IMG/VR virus record: IMGVR_UViG_3300009091_000052
Coordinates: 1 to 26,175 of that record
DNA: 26,175 nt
Strand: one strand, 5' to 3'
DNA from: a virus
The notes beneath the pieces were generated by a model. That model ran no database searches, was not told the DNA's origin, and saw only the letters and a program-made list of their open reading frames with translations. Below, in pieces: positions 7,078 to 15,700 of the stretch (position 1 is the stretch's first letter; every line of letters starts with the position of its first letter). The position numbers were made by a program, and so were the translations under genes.

Positions 7078-8271
7078 ATGGCTAAGGTAAAAAAGAAAAA
7101 GGTTTTGTTTATTGGGGATGGTATAGTCCCAACAGGTTTTAGTACAGTCATCCATAACATAATTTCAAAACTTCCTAAGAGTGAATTTGAAGTTCACCAT
7201 CTGGCAGTAAACTATTATGGAGACCCACATGATAAAGCCTGGAGGGTATACCCGGCAGTAACTGGAGGAGATATCTGGGGTTTTAATAGGATAAAGATGT
7301 TTGCAGATCAGAATTTTGATCTGATATTTATCCTCAATGATCCTTGGGTAATAGATACATATCTAAAAGTTATTCAAGAGCAGTTTAAAAAAATCCCCCC
7401 TATTGTAGTTTATTTTCCAGTAGATGCTGCTCTTTTAGATAAAGATTGGTTTATAAGATATGATATAGTAACAAAGGTTTGTGTTTATACTCAGTTTGGT
7501 TTTATAGAAGTACAAAAGATCAGACCAGATTTAGAACCAGTTGTAATTCAACACGGTCTGGATAGGAACACTTTCTATAAAATTGATGAAGATAAAAGAA
7601 CTTTAAAAGCTAAAGTATATCCCAATAAAGAAGATTTTCTAGATTCTTTTATAGTTTTAAATGCTAATAGGAACCAGCCTAGAAAAAGAATAGACCTATC
7701 TATGCTAGCGTTTACTATTTTTGCAGAAGACAAACCTGAGAATGTAAAGTTGTACCTTCATATGGGTACTAGAGATATGGGTTGGGATATCCTGAAGATG
7801 GCTTTCAGGTATAATATTGAGAGCAGACTGATAGTAACTAACACCCTCCCTGGAGTACAGACTGTAACTTTAGACAAATTAAATCTAATTTACAATGCTA
7901 CAGATGTTGGATTAAATACAGCAGTAGGAGAGGGTTGGTCACTTACAAACATGGAACATGCTGTTACTGGAGCACCTCAAATTATTCCAGATCACAGCGC
8001 ACTACATGAATTATATTCAGATTGTGGTCTGCTAGTCCAAGTTGATACCTGGGCGGTTAACCCAGAAACCCTGACAGTATCCGGTATAGTAAGGGCAGAA
8101 GATGTTGCCAAAGGTTTACAACTTTTATATGATAATAAAACAATGTACAATCTTTTATCAGAAAAATGTTCACAGAAGTTTACATCCCAGGAATATGACT
8201 GGAATACTATTGTAAAAGAGAAGTGGATACCTGTATTTAGAGAAGCTTATGAGCATAACTTGGCCCAATAA
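7078..8271 (+). CDS. Glycosyltransferase, GT-B fold, GT4-like
   Basis: This retaining-type sugar transferase has 397 residues, the normal GT4 length. The N-terminal Rossmann half begins with basic residues, then VLFIGDGIVPTGFSTVIHNI, a beta strand followed by a glycine loop for the acceptor. An HG pair at 159-160 (VVIQHGLDR) marks the inter-domain hinge. The C-terminal donor-binding half contains LNANRNQPRKRIDL at 194-207 (the usual N/G-R-xxxKxxD segment), then NATDVGLNTAVGEGWSLTN. It has a perfect E-X7-E motif at E285 and E293 that contacts the nucleotide sugar, followed by GAPQIIPDHSALHEL. No membrane anchor is seen, so it should act in the cytoplasm. It sits between two head-tail connector genes with a good ribosome binding site (AGAAAGGA) and overlaps the next gene by 23 bases. 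It is therefore expressed late with virion genes. Donor and acceptor are unknown. Confidence 0.88.
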   Translation: MAKVKKKKVLFIGDGIVPTGFSTVIHNIISKLPKSEFEVHHLAVNYYGDPHDKAWRVYPAVTGGDIWGFNRIKMFADQNFDLIFILNDPWVIDTYLKVIQEQFKKIPPIVVYFPVDAALLDKDWFIRYDIVTKVCVYTQFGFIEVQKIRPDLEPVVIQHGLDRNTFYKIDEDKRTLKAKVYPNKEDFLDSFIVLNANRNQPRKRIDLSMLAFTIFAEDKPENVKLYLHMGTRDMGWDILKMAFRYNIESRLIVTNTLPGVQTVTLDKLNLIYNATDVGLNTAVGEGWSLTNMEHAVTGAPQIIPDHSALHELYSDCGLLVQVDTWAVNPETLTVSGIVRAEDVAKGLQLLYDNKTMYNLLSEKCSQKFTSQEYDWNTIVKEKWIPVFREAYEHNLAQ

Positions 8272-8695
8272 CACAGTAACAGTCATAGATGCTATTAGAG
8301 GTGCAATTGGTAGGGATGTATATTTTTATACCATCGTTACTACCACCCCATGCCCTCTATGTAACTTAGACCCTATAACTAATACATCTACAGATTCTTT
8401 CTGTCCTACTTGTTCAGGAGCTTTCTGGTTGTATACTTATAGTGGTACAAGTGTCTCCGGGCATGTAACCTGGGGATATGCAGATCAGATGGACTGGGCT
8501 ACTGGTGGGCAAATTTATGAGGGGGATTGTAGGGCACAAATCAAATACACTGTAGCTAATTTAAGTTTAGTAGAAGATGCTAAATGGTTAGTTATAGATG
8601 GTAAGAAGATGAGCATTATAAAGGTTATCTATCGTGGAGTTCCACAAGTAAATAGAATTCTCTTAGACTTAAGAGAGGAAGGAAAAGAAGGTTGA
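8249..8695 (+). CDS. Putative head-closure / connector protein with a zinc-ribbon insert
   Basis: This 148-residue protein starts with ATG at 8249, inside the end of the glycosyltransferase gene. The most notable feature is C35-x-x-C38 and C52-x-x-C55, two CPxC knuckles 13 residues apart that would bind one zinc. Around this insert the protein looks like a small beta barrel, with a final segment DAKWLVIDGKKMSIIKVIYRG and RILLDLREE. That ending is like the 'position required, relation to other strand' end of SPP1 gp16/HK97 gp7-type stopper proteins, where a DxV/IxxxxxxY pattern is common. Gene order (after the adaptor, before a tail-completion-type protein) supports a neck role. The zinc-binding insert is unusual. 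The connector call is an inference and the cysteines are seen directly. Confidence 0.6.
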   Translation: MSITWPNNTVTVIDAIRGAIGRDVYFYTIVTTTPCPLCNLDPITNTSTDSFCPTCSGAFWLYTYSGTSVSGHVTWGYADQMDWATGGQIYEGDCRAQIKYTVANLSLVEDAKWLVIDGKKMSIIKVIYRGVPQVNRILLDLREEGKEG

Positions 8696-8916
8696 AAAAA
8701 ACTGGCGTAATTATACAAGGATTTGATATCTTAGATGTGACCAAGTATATAGGACAGTGTAATAAAAAGTATCAAGCAATTCTACTTTCTAAGATAGAAG
8801 ATAAGGTTAGAGATAGAGATACTTTTTTACAACTTAGAAAAGATGTACTTGATTCTTTCAATGATTATACTAGAGATATTGTTGAGTCTGTTTTTGGTAA
8901 TATAGAGGATGCCTAA
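8692..8916 (+). CDS. Small unknown protein in connector cluster
   Basis: This 74-residue protein begins with a TTG at 8692 that overlaps the preceding stop (TTGA). It is supported by GAGAGGAAGG at 8672-8681 and by the absence of another usable start near the 5' end. It ends eight bases inside the next gene. The protein is mostly helical and charged (KYIGQCNKKYQAILLSKIED, then VRDRDTFLQLRKDVLDSFND), with no membrane segment. No family is recognised. Overlap on both sides and shared codon style make it a genuine gene, probably a small assembly factor or minor neck component. Confidence 0.7.
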   Translation: MKKTGVIIQGFDILDVTKYIGQCNKKYQAILLSKIEDKVRDRDTFLQLRKDVLDSFNDYTRDIVESVFGNIEDA

Positions 8917-10006
8917 ATATTTAACTAATGAAGGTTTAGTAAATTTAGCGGGAACTTCACAACTAAAAGATGATGCACTAGTTATGGTCTCCGCTATAGC
9001 TACTGAGCTTAGTAAAAGATTAGAGTCTGTTTTATATTTTACAGATATTATCGAAAATCAAAATCTAATTTTCAATGAGGCCAGAATGGAAGCTATAACC
9101 TATATGGAATCCCAGGCCTCTAACGTAGTCTTAGCAGAAGCTTTAAAAGCCTTTTTTATAACGACTGAATATAATTATCCTTTATATATAGAGCATTTTA
9201 CAAATGCATTTAGAGTTAAACAAGACCAAATAGTAACTTTCACACCAGAAAGTGAGAACTATACTAAAGTTCAAGTAGATTTCTCCCCATTAGGTGAAAT
9301 TCTAGAGTGGGAGAATGCAGTAATTTTTGCTAGGGCAGAACTTAAAGTTGGTGGTGGTGAAGAACCAGACATGGAAGAGGCCTCGTTCTACTGGTATGCT
9401 ATGGTATATGGCCCCGGTAGAGAAGGATTACCAGTATTCACTTATAGTAAAAAAGGTGGGGCAAAAGATGTTACAGAATATTATTCTGGTAAATATGAGA
9501 AGACTATAAGTACCAGATTAAAATTCTTAGATACAGAATCTGCACCTTTTTGGTATCTTATAGAGAATGGTAATGCTCCAGGTACTATGCAAGACAGGGG
9601 CGGTATGCCTTACCCCCAAATAGCACCAACACATTTTATAAGTAAAGCTGAAATTGCAGTAGCTAAAATATTTGAATTAGTATTATATAGATTTATAAAT
9701 AAAGTTCTAAATGACTATGCCTATGCATTATTAAAGGCTTTTGATAGTAAAGCATCTATTGGATTTACTATTACAGATATAAATGAGGTGTTTGATACTA
9801 TTCATAAATTAACTATAGATATGATGACTAGAGGTGAACCAATTGATCCTATAGATACTTCAAGAGTAAGAGAAATTGTATCTAAGAAAGTTTTAGCAGT
9901 ATCAGAATTTACAAGAAAAGGTCATAGAGAAAAAGCTTTGAGGGGGGCTGGAGGGCGGTTTGTACCATCACCAGTGCCTAAAAGAAATCTAAAGAGAAGT
10001 AAATAA
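8909..10006 (+). CDS. Putative neck / tail-completion protein (HK97 gp10-like end)
   Basis: This 365-residue protein of uncertain identity is encoded between the connector genes and the tail terminator. The ATG at 8909 overlaps the previous gene by eight bases and follows a GAGG. The first 120 residues are helical. The middle has beta segments and a Gly-rich turn (LKVGGGEEPDMEEASFYWYA). Around residues 210-250 is APFWYLIENGNAPGTMQD followed by GGMPYPQIAPTHFISKAEIA, which recalls the 'YxxxxExGT...YP..xPxxFlxxAe' end of HK97 gp10-type head-tail joining proteins. After that it carries about 115 further residues, with a very basic C-terminus (REKALRGAGGRFVPSPVPK, then RNLKRSK) that could contact DNA. 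It is much longer than gp10 relatives, which are usually 120-170 residues, so it may be a fusion or an expanded version. The family link is tentative. Confidence 0.5.
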   Translation: MPKYLTNEGLVNLAGTSQLKDDALVMVSAIATELSKRLESVLYFTDIIENQNLIFNEARMEAITYMESQASNVVLAEALKAFFITTEYNYPLYIEHFTNAFRVKQDQIVTFTPESENYTKVQVDFSPLGEILEWENAVIFARAELKVGGGEEPDMEEASFYWYAMVYGPGREGLPVFTYSKKGGAKDVTEYYSGKYEKTISTRLKFLDTESAPFWYLIENGNAPGTMQDRGGMPYPQIAPTHFISKAEIAVAKIFELVLYRFINKVLNDYAYALLKAFDSKASIGFTITDINEVFDTIHKLTIDMMTRGEPIDPIDTSRVREIVSKKVLAVSEFTRKGHREKALRGAGGRFVPSPVPKRNLKRSK

Positions 10007-10464
10007 TGAGCATGTATATAGAGAGAAAACAAGATTTATCTATTATATATTTCCTAAAGGATTTATTTGCAGATACAGAATATGTTACTGTATTAGATGC
10101 TTTTCCTATGGGAGAATTAACTATTCCTTGTATCTCCGTAGAAACTGATACTATTGATACAGCAGAATATCAATTAGGTGACTTTGATAGGTTAGAATTT
10201 AGAGTGTGGTTTATAGATGTATTTGCTAAAAATAAATCTCAAAGAGACGAGATGGGGTATAAAATTGTCAATGAATTAAAATCTGGAATAGCTGTTTACA
10301 ATTATGATGAAGGTTTCCCCCCAGATTTTAATCCAACCAAGGTTGGTAAACTTATACCTGATATTATTAAATTAAAAAATATTAGAGTCCTTCCAGAATT
10401 TGTGGAAAAACTCTATTATCGCTGTACAATTACGTTTACAGCAACTTACGAACAAATAACTTAG
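10006..10464 (+). CDS. Tail terminator / tail completion protein, predicted
   Basis: This 152-residue protein precedes the major tail protein, where tail-terminator genes normally lie. The ATG at 10006 shares a base with the preceding TAA. A second in-frame ATG at 10012 is an alternative. The fold pattern is alpha, then beta strands (PCISVETDTIDTAEYQLGD, RLEFRVWFIDVFAKN), then a helix with SQRDEMGYKIVNELKSGI, then a late beta strand (YYRCTITFTATYE). This 'strand - VFAxNxxQRDxxxxxI' arrangement is characteristic of lambda gpU / SPP1 gp17-type terminators that cap the tail tube and join it to the head. Sequence identity to named members cannot be judged here. The context and pattern make the call reasonable. 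Confidence 0.65.
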   Translation: MSMYIERKQDLSIIYFLKDLFADTEYVTVLDAFPMGELTIPCISVETDTIDTAEYQLGDFDRLEFRVWFIDVFAKNKSQRDEMGYKIVNELKSGIAVYNYDEGFPPDFNPTKVGKLIPDIIKLKNIRVLPEFVEKLYYRCTITFTATYEQIT

Positions 10465-10479
10465 GAGGCTTAGAATATT

Positions 10480-11670
10480 ATGGCAAAAAGATTAGCCATT
10501 CCTTCAGAGGATGTAAAACTTAGGATAGTTGGCCCCTATGATAGCTTTTTCACTCACAGAACTCAGAGAGTGGATATCAATGAAGATGTCCCTACTACAG
10601 ATGTGTATGAAATTGGTAATAATACCTTAGCTGGTACTGTACAAGATACCCCAAATGTTACGCTGACATTCAGTGCTTTTGATGTTGGGATTAAAATCTT
10701 TTCGGTATTGACTGGTACTAACCCGATTGCGTACCCTGCGGCTGGTGTTGATATCTCGGAGTTGGGAGAAGCTGACGCTATTATTTACATCCGTGATGCA
10801 AGCTTGGTGGATTATGTAAAATCTGCACATGCTAAAAGATTACAAGTACGAGACTTTACCTTCACATATAGTGTGGATGGTGAATCTACAGAAGATTATA
10901 CATTGGTTGGTTCTCAGAAAAGGTGGTTTAAGAATGATGTTGTCGTAGACAGGATTACTACGGGAACTACATCCTTCACTCTTACCCAGACACCAATTCA
11001 ATTAAAGAATGGAGATTATCTACTCTCCGTTATTCTAGATGGTGAATACCTTACAGAGGTTGCTGCGGCACCCGCTACTGGTGAGTATAGTATTGCAGGT
11101 ACTACTGTAACTACTGCTGATACCAGGACTGCCCAGTTTATCGCTGTTTACCATGCTAACCCTGCTGGTACTAACTGGAGTTATATTTCTGATTCTCTGG
11201 TTCCGGCAGCTACCAGAGGTAGAGATGTTGATATCGTTATCTTAGCTAACAACATTCCTAGGGTTCAATCGGTTACTATCAATGGTAACTTAAACGTACA
11301 GAGTGTACGTGAAATGGGTTCTAGAGACATTGTTGGTTATCAGAGACAGGTTCCTACTGTTGAAGGTACAATCGCTGTTTTGGATACTGATACGGAGTTG
11401 ATTGATCTGTTATTGACAGGTTCTATCAGTTCTGGTGATACAGAGTTCAAATTGGCTGAGGGTTGTGTGGCATCCGGTGTTGCACTGGATATTCAGATTA
11501 CAGACCCGTGCGATACAACTGTACCTTACACAGTTTTGAAGACTGTTTATGTGCCTAACATTACAGTTGTTGGTGATGCGTGGTCTGCTGTTGTAAACCA
11601 GAATAGCACATGGAATATCAATTTCCGCTCTAATACAGCAGAGTGTGTTGTGTACTCTGGTTCTAGATAA
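10480..11670 (+). CDS. Major tail (tube) protein, predicted
   Basis: This predicted tube subunit forms the hexameric rings of the tail. It has 396 residues, with AGGAGG at 10463-10468 and ATG at 10480. It is almost entirely beta-rich: an N-terminal segment with LAGTVQDTPNVTLTFSAFDV (the typical tube-strand region), then LQVRDFTFTYSVDGESTEDY, then a segment at about residues 157-230 with FTLTQTPIQLKNGDYLLSV that looks like an inserted or surface beta domain, then VQSVTINGNLNVQSVREMG and QVPTVEGTIAVLDTDTELID, a second tube-like motif. A strong terminator follows, as is usual for a very abundant protein, and GC content is raised relative to its neighbours. It lies before the frameshifted chaperone and tape measure, which fixes its role well. 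Confidence 0.8.
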   Translation: MAKRLAIPSEDVKLRIVGPYDSFFTHRTQRVDINEDVPTTDVYEIGNNTLAGTVQDTPNVTLTFSAFDVGIKIFSVLTGTNPIAYPAAGVDISELGEADAIIYIRDASLVDYVKSAHAKRLQVRDFTFTYSVDGESTEDYTLVGSQKRWFKNDVVVDRITTGTTSFTLTQTPIQLKNGDYLLSVILDGEYLTEVAAAPATGEYSIAGTTVTTADTRTAQFIAVYHANPAGTNWSYISDSLVPAATRGRDVDIVILANNIPRVQSVTINGNLNVQSVREMGSRDIVGYQRQVPTVEGTIAVLDTDTELIDLLLTGSISSGDTEFKLAEGCVASGVALDIQITDPCDTTVPYTVLKTVYVPNITVVGDAWSAVVNQNSTWNINFRSNTAECVVYSGSR

Positions 11671-11703
11671 TAATTAGATAATAAACGCCGTAAAGGATTT
11701 TTT

Positions 11704-11750
11704 AAAGGGGCCATACTTTTTACAGAAAAGTTATGGCTCCTTTTAATTTC
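11704..11750 (+). terminator. Rho-independent terminator after the major tail gene
   Basis: A long stem pairs AAAGGGGCCATA (from 11704) with TATGGCTCCTTT (to 11743). One G-T pair lies within it and a short bulge continues into CTTTT/AAAAG. The loop is small and is followed by a T-rich tract, TTTTAATTTCTT. It lies 34 bases after the major tail stop. It is well placed to raise major tail protein over downstream genes by partial termination, since no obvious promoter follows it. Confidence 0.8.
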
Positions 11751-11773
11751 TTATAGAAGAAAGGATAAAAATT

Positions 11774-12505
11774 ATGCGTAGCATAGACAAAAATGATGTG
11801 GATATTAGTAAGCTGTTTAGATGGGGTGCTAAATTTAATATTTTAGACTCCAGGGATCAGGTTATAGTTGAGGTTTATATTCGTTTAGTTGGGGATGCAG
11901 AACTAAACAGGGCTAGAGTCTTTGCACTTAGAAAATCAGCAGAATTGAGAAGTAAGCTCAGAGAAGAAAACTCTGATGAAAGGCTTGCTTTTATACCGCC
12001 TTTAGAAGATTTAGATAAAGAGAATCTGGTAGAAACTGCTTTACTTTATATGATCAGAGATATTACTTTAGATGCTATAAAGGATACTAGATTACCTTTA
12101 CCAGCAGAACCAGATTCCGATTCATCTCTAGAGAAACAAGAGAAGTATCAAAAAGAAGTTGATGAATATCCAACTAAAAAAGATAGTATTATAAGGGAAA
12201 AAATAGAAAAGACTGTTGAACTCCGAAGACAAGAGCTTTTATCTAAACCTATAGAATCTGTATATAAAGAGTTTGAAAGGTCTATTATTAATCAAATTTG
12301 TGAAGAGGAAATGATCCAAAAATTTAGGGAGATGTGTGCTTATTTAGGTACATATATGGACGAAAAATTTGAGGATATCCTGTTTGAAAGTTTTGAAGAG
12401 TTTGAAAATCTACCAAAAGAAATCAAAGATCAATTTCTAGAGTACTACAATACATTGGAGATTTCTGGAGAAGACCTAAAAAAATTGCAAGAAGTAATGC
12501 AGTAG
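11774..12505 (+). CDS. Tail assembly chaperone, short form (gpG-like)
   Basis: This 243-residue acidic, strongly helical protein is encoded between the major tail protein and the tape measure. An AAAGGA at 11760-11765 precedes the ATG. The position and the helical, charged character (EENSDERLAFIPPLEDLDKE, EYPTKKDSIIREKIEKTVEL, EECMIQ-type end region with Glu-rich helices) match siphophage tail chaperones such as lambda gpG. These bind the tape measure and recruit tube subunits, and are not part of the finished particle. The zero-frame product ends at TAG 12503-12505, just after a slippery run of seven A residues at 12478-12484. It is larger than lambda gpG (140 residues). No homology to a named family was recognised, so the call depends on context plus the frameshift signal. 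Confidence 0.8.
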   Translation: MRSIDKNDVDISKLFRWGAKFNILDSRDQVIVEVYIRLVGDAELNRARVFALRKSAELRSKLREENSDERLAFIPPLEDLDKENLVETALLYMIRDITLDAIKDTRLPLPAEPDSDSSLEKQEKYQKEVDEYPTKKDSIIREKIEKTVELRRQELLSKPIESVYKEFERSIINQICEEEMIQKFREMCAYLGTYMDEKFEDILFESFEEFENLPKEIKDQFLEYYNTLEISGEDLKKLQEVMQ

Positions 12506-12524
12506 CATCACTATGGGCTATTGC
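12478..12524 (+). promoter_or_regulatory. Programmed -1 ribosomal frameshift signal
   Basis: Seven A residues at 12478-12484 read A_AAA_AAA in the chaperone frame (codons CTA AAA AAA TTG), a strong -1 slippery heptamer. Fourteen bases later a stem can form between GCAGTAGC (12499-12506) and GCTATTGC (12517-12524): eight pairs with one G-T, and a ten-base loop. The zero-frame stop TAG lies in the left arm. Frame arithmetic agrees: the upstream gene is in frame 2 and the downstream gene in frame 1. Confidence 0.85.
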
Positions 12525-12777
12525 TAGGGATTTACAAATTCCCTTAGACAAAAACGTAGTGGAATTAAAAGATATTCCTTATACCATAACTTACGTGGTA
12601 AAGAAAAGAATGCAAATAGATAATCTTAACGAACTACCTAAAGAAAAAAGACCCCCAGATTTGATGATCTGGGAGGGTACTTCTGAAGAATTGGAATCCT
12701 GGATAGATAAAATCCTGGATAATAAGCAACAACAGAAAGCCAATTTGGTAATTGATGAGAATAAAATAGAAGGTTAA
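12484..12777 (+). CDS. Tail assembly chaperone, -1 frameshift extension (gpT-like part of gpGT)
   Basis: The -1 frame is open from the slippery site to TAA at 12775-12777 and adds 97 residues. These begin IARSNAVASLWAIARDLQI and continue through PYTITYVVKKRMQIDNLNEL to a Glu/Lys-rich end. The full frameshifted product would be about 334 residues: residues 1-237 from the zero frame, then this extension. Within it, a GTG at 12559 could be taken as an independent start. No ribosome binding site precedes that GTG, while the open frame runs all the way back to the slippery site. The segment PDLMIWEGTSEELESWIDKI is compatible with a small chaperone domain. In lambda the T domain of gpGT recruits tail tube protein, and the same job is inferred here. 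It is followed three bases later by the tape measure start. Confidence 0.85.
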   Translation: MARSNAVASLWAIARDLQIPLDKNVVELKDIPYTITYVVKKRMQIDNLNELPKEKRPPDLMIWEGTSEELESWIDKILDNKQQQKANLVIDENKIEG

Positions 12778-12779
12778 AT

Positions 12780-15700
12780 ATGGCAAATTCATTAGAAGAC
12801 CTTGAAAGACAGCTACAAAATATAAGAAAAGAAACAAAGCTAGCTAGAGAAGAGATAAACAAACTAAATGCGGCTGTTAAGGAACAATTTAAAGCTAACG
12901 TTACTGCTGGTATGCGCCCAGTACTTCAGGGTATGGCTACTGGAGGTACCCCTACTAATAAAGGCTTAGACAGACTTATTAATGAGTACTTAGAAGATCA
13001 GTTTACTGGTTGGCGTAGAGCTGGTGGTAATTCTAGGGTCTTTTTTGGAAAAGGATTAACTACTAAACTTAATGATATCATTAATAAGGCTGCTAATGAT
13101 GCTTTAGATTCCTTCAGAAAAGCTATGGAAGTGGAAGACTTTGATGTAGCTAATGTAGTAGCTGCTAAAAAAGGTAAAGTCTCTGTATTTACAGGTAAAG
13201 CAACTGAGAAAGAGGCTTACGATCAAACAGCTACTACTGCTGCTCAAGCCGCTAAAGCAGATGCAGAAGCTAAAAGACAAAAAAGAGAGGCTATGAGGGA
13301 AAAATTTGGTGGCGTTCAAGAAGAAGTAGATAGAATGCGCCAAGTTGAGGTTTTAAAACAAAGTATAGCCAGAACGGATAAAGAGGCAGCGGCAGCATCC
13401 AGGACTAAATATGAACAGGAGATGCGGGATTCCAGCGGGCTTGCTAAAAATCTTGAACAACAGAGGATAATTGAAGATTATCTAGCTAAAGCAGAGAAAG
13501 ATAAGGCAACAGCATCCAGGGCAGCCGCAACTAAAAAGTTACAAGATTTAGATGCCATAAATAGGGAAAGCCAGCAACTATTAAAACTTGAAAAGCAAAT
13601 AGCGGCACAAGACGCTGCTGAAGCTAGAAAACCTCCAACGGCAGAAAATTTGCAAGCTACAATGGGGGACTACAGAAGTCAAAGATTATTACAACAGGCT
13701 CAGAGATATAATTTTAAACCTGAGGATATCAGACAAATCTATACTCAGCAACCATCTGGAGTAACAGTAGCTAAATTTGAAAAGTTTGATGAGGCTACTA
13801 AAGCTTACCAAAGATTAGAAGTATCCGTAGATAAGTTTGGTAACACCATAAATAGGACTAATAAGAGACTTTTAGGGTTTACTGATTCCATAATTAGAAA
13901 CACTCAAGAAGTTTTAAAATGGTCTATAGGTGTAGGTTTAATCTACGGTAGCATGTACAAGTTACAAGCACTAATCAGACTAGCTATTGAAAATGAGGCT
14001 AAGCTTGCTGATATTGCTGTAATCTTAGGGGATGCTCAGAGGGATGTAAATCAAATTTTTGATGAGGCTGCTCAAGTTGCTTACGAAACCGGAGAAAGTA
14101 TTAATGGGGTCTTAGAAACTTACACCTTAGCATATAGAGCTGTAGGTGCTATTAAAGACCCAGTTGAAAGAGCTAACTCTGCTATTCAATTACTAACTGA
14201 TGCTACAGTATTAAATAAACTTTCTAGTTTAGATTCTGCTACAGCAATTGATGTCTTAGCAGGTTCTTTGAGACAGTTACAGAAGCCTGGGGAGGATATG
14301 GGGCAAGCCTTTACCAGAGGTAGAGACTTACTAGATGCTTGGGTAACTGTCACCAGAAAAGCCAATGTAGACTTAGCTACGTTGGCTACTGCTTTTTCTA
14401 TTACTTCAGAATCTGCCGAAAACTCTGGTGTTTCTATTGAACAATTAAATGCTATCATTGCATCTCTAGCAGAGAAGATTGGTGGTTTAGGTGGTAGGGA
14501 GACTGGTAATGCTGTAAGAGCATTAATTGGTGGTGTCTATCAACAGCAGGCTGCTGAGATTCTAACCAGATATGGTATCGCTGTACAAGATACTGCTGGT
14601 AGGATGAGACCATTCTTGGATATTTCGGAGGAAATTTATACACTTTATAAGGGTGGAATTATATCCGCTGATGAGCTGAATAAAATAGGTTATACATTGG
14701 GTGGGGGCGTACGTAGAGGCCAGCAGTATGTAGCTTTCCTATCTGACTTTGAGAGAATTCAAGAGCTAGCTAATGAACAGACTAATAGAGGTGGTGCAGC
14801 TCAAGAGGCTTTAGGTAGGAAAGTAGAGACTACCCAAACTGCTATTACCAGACTAAGTAATGCTTTCCAATCTTTAGCACAGACTTTAGGAACTGATGGA
14901 GGTTTATTAGATACTTTTGGTGGTATTCTAGAGATAGCTACTAAGTTGGTAGACGCTTTTGATAAGCTTACAGGGATACTCGGTAACATTACTATACCAG
15001 CTACTTTGTTAGGTATAACTGCTCTTATCTTTAGAGGCGGTGCAGGACAACTAAAACAGCAGGCATGGGCACAAAACGTAGGTGGAGCTTTGCAGGGTAT
15101 TACTGGAGCAGCCATGGGTGTAGTTCCATCTTACCGACAACCTAGACAAATAAGTACATCTGAAGGATTAATTACTACAACCAGAGCTAATGAAATAGGC
15201 AGGCAGGTTGGATTAAGTTTTGGAAAATATGCGTCAAATGCTATTTTTGCTGTTTTACCAGCAGCCATGCACGCTTTTCAGGGGGATTTACCCGGTGCTG
15301 GTGTAGTATTAGCTGGTGGGATGGTTGGTGCACTTACTGGTAGTCCGGTAGGTGCTATGATTGGAGCTGTTATAGCAGAAACATTCTTAGAAGTTGTTAG
15401 AAGGAACCAACCTACTTTTGAAGATTACTTTGAAAAACTAAATGTTCCAGAACCTCTTCCTACTGAAGGATTAAATTTAGGTATGAAGGGTGTTAGAAAA
15501 ATGACTGTAGAGGAACAACAGCAGGCTTTGATTAGTAAGAATGTTCCTTTTGGGGCTGGACTTGATATGGCTATGCAAGCATGGCTTAATAAAAACATAC
15601 TTGGCATGACCTCCCCATCAAGAATAGACCCCCTTCAAATGATAATAGATAAATATATTCCAAAAGAGACTCAAACTAAAATAGTAGAATTAGGTCAAAA

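Noticed and set aside
12559-12777. Independent gene starting with GTG at 12559
   Set aside because: No ribosome binding site precedes the GTG, the reading frame is open upstream to the seven-A slippery site, and the frame relation is exactly -1, so it is the second part of a frameshifted chaperone.
12634-15607. Several minus-strand reading frames of 60-104 codons inside the tape measure gene and the frameshift region
   Set aside because: They lie antisense to a strongly supported gene, have no clear ribosome binding sites and have biased composition that mirrors the sense strand.
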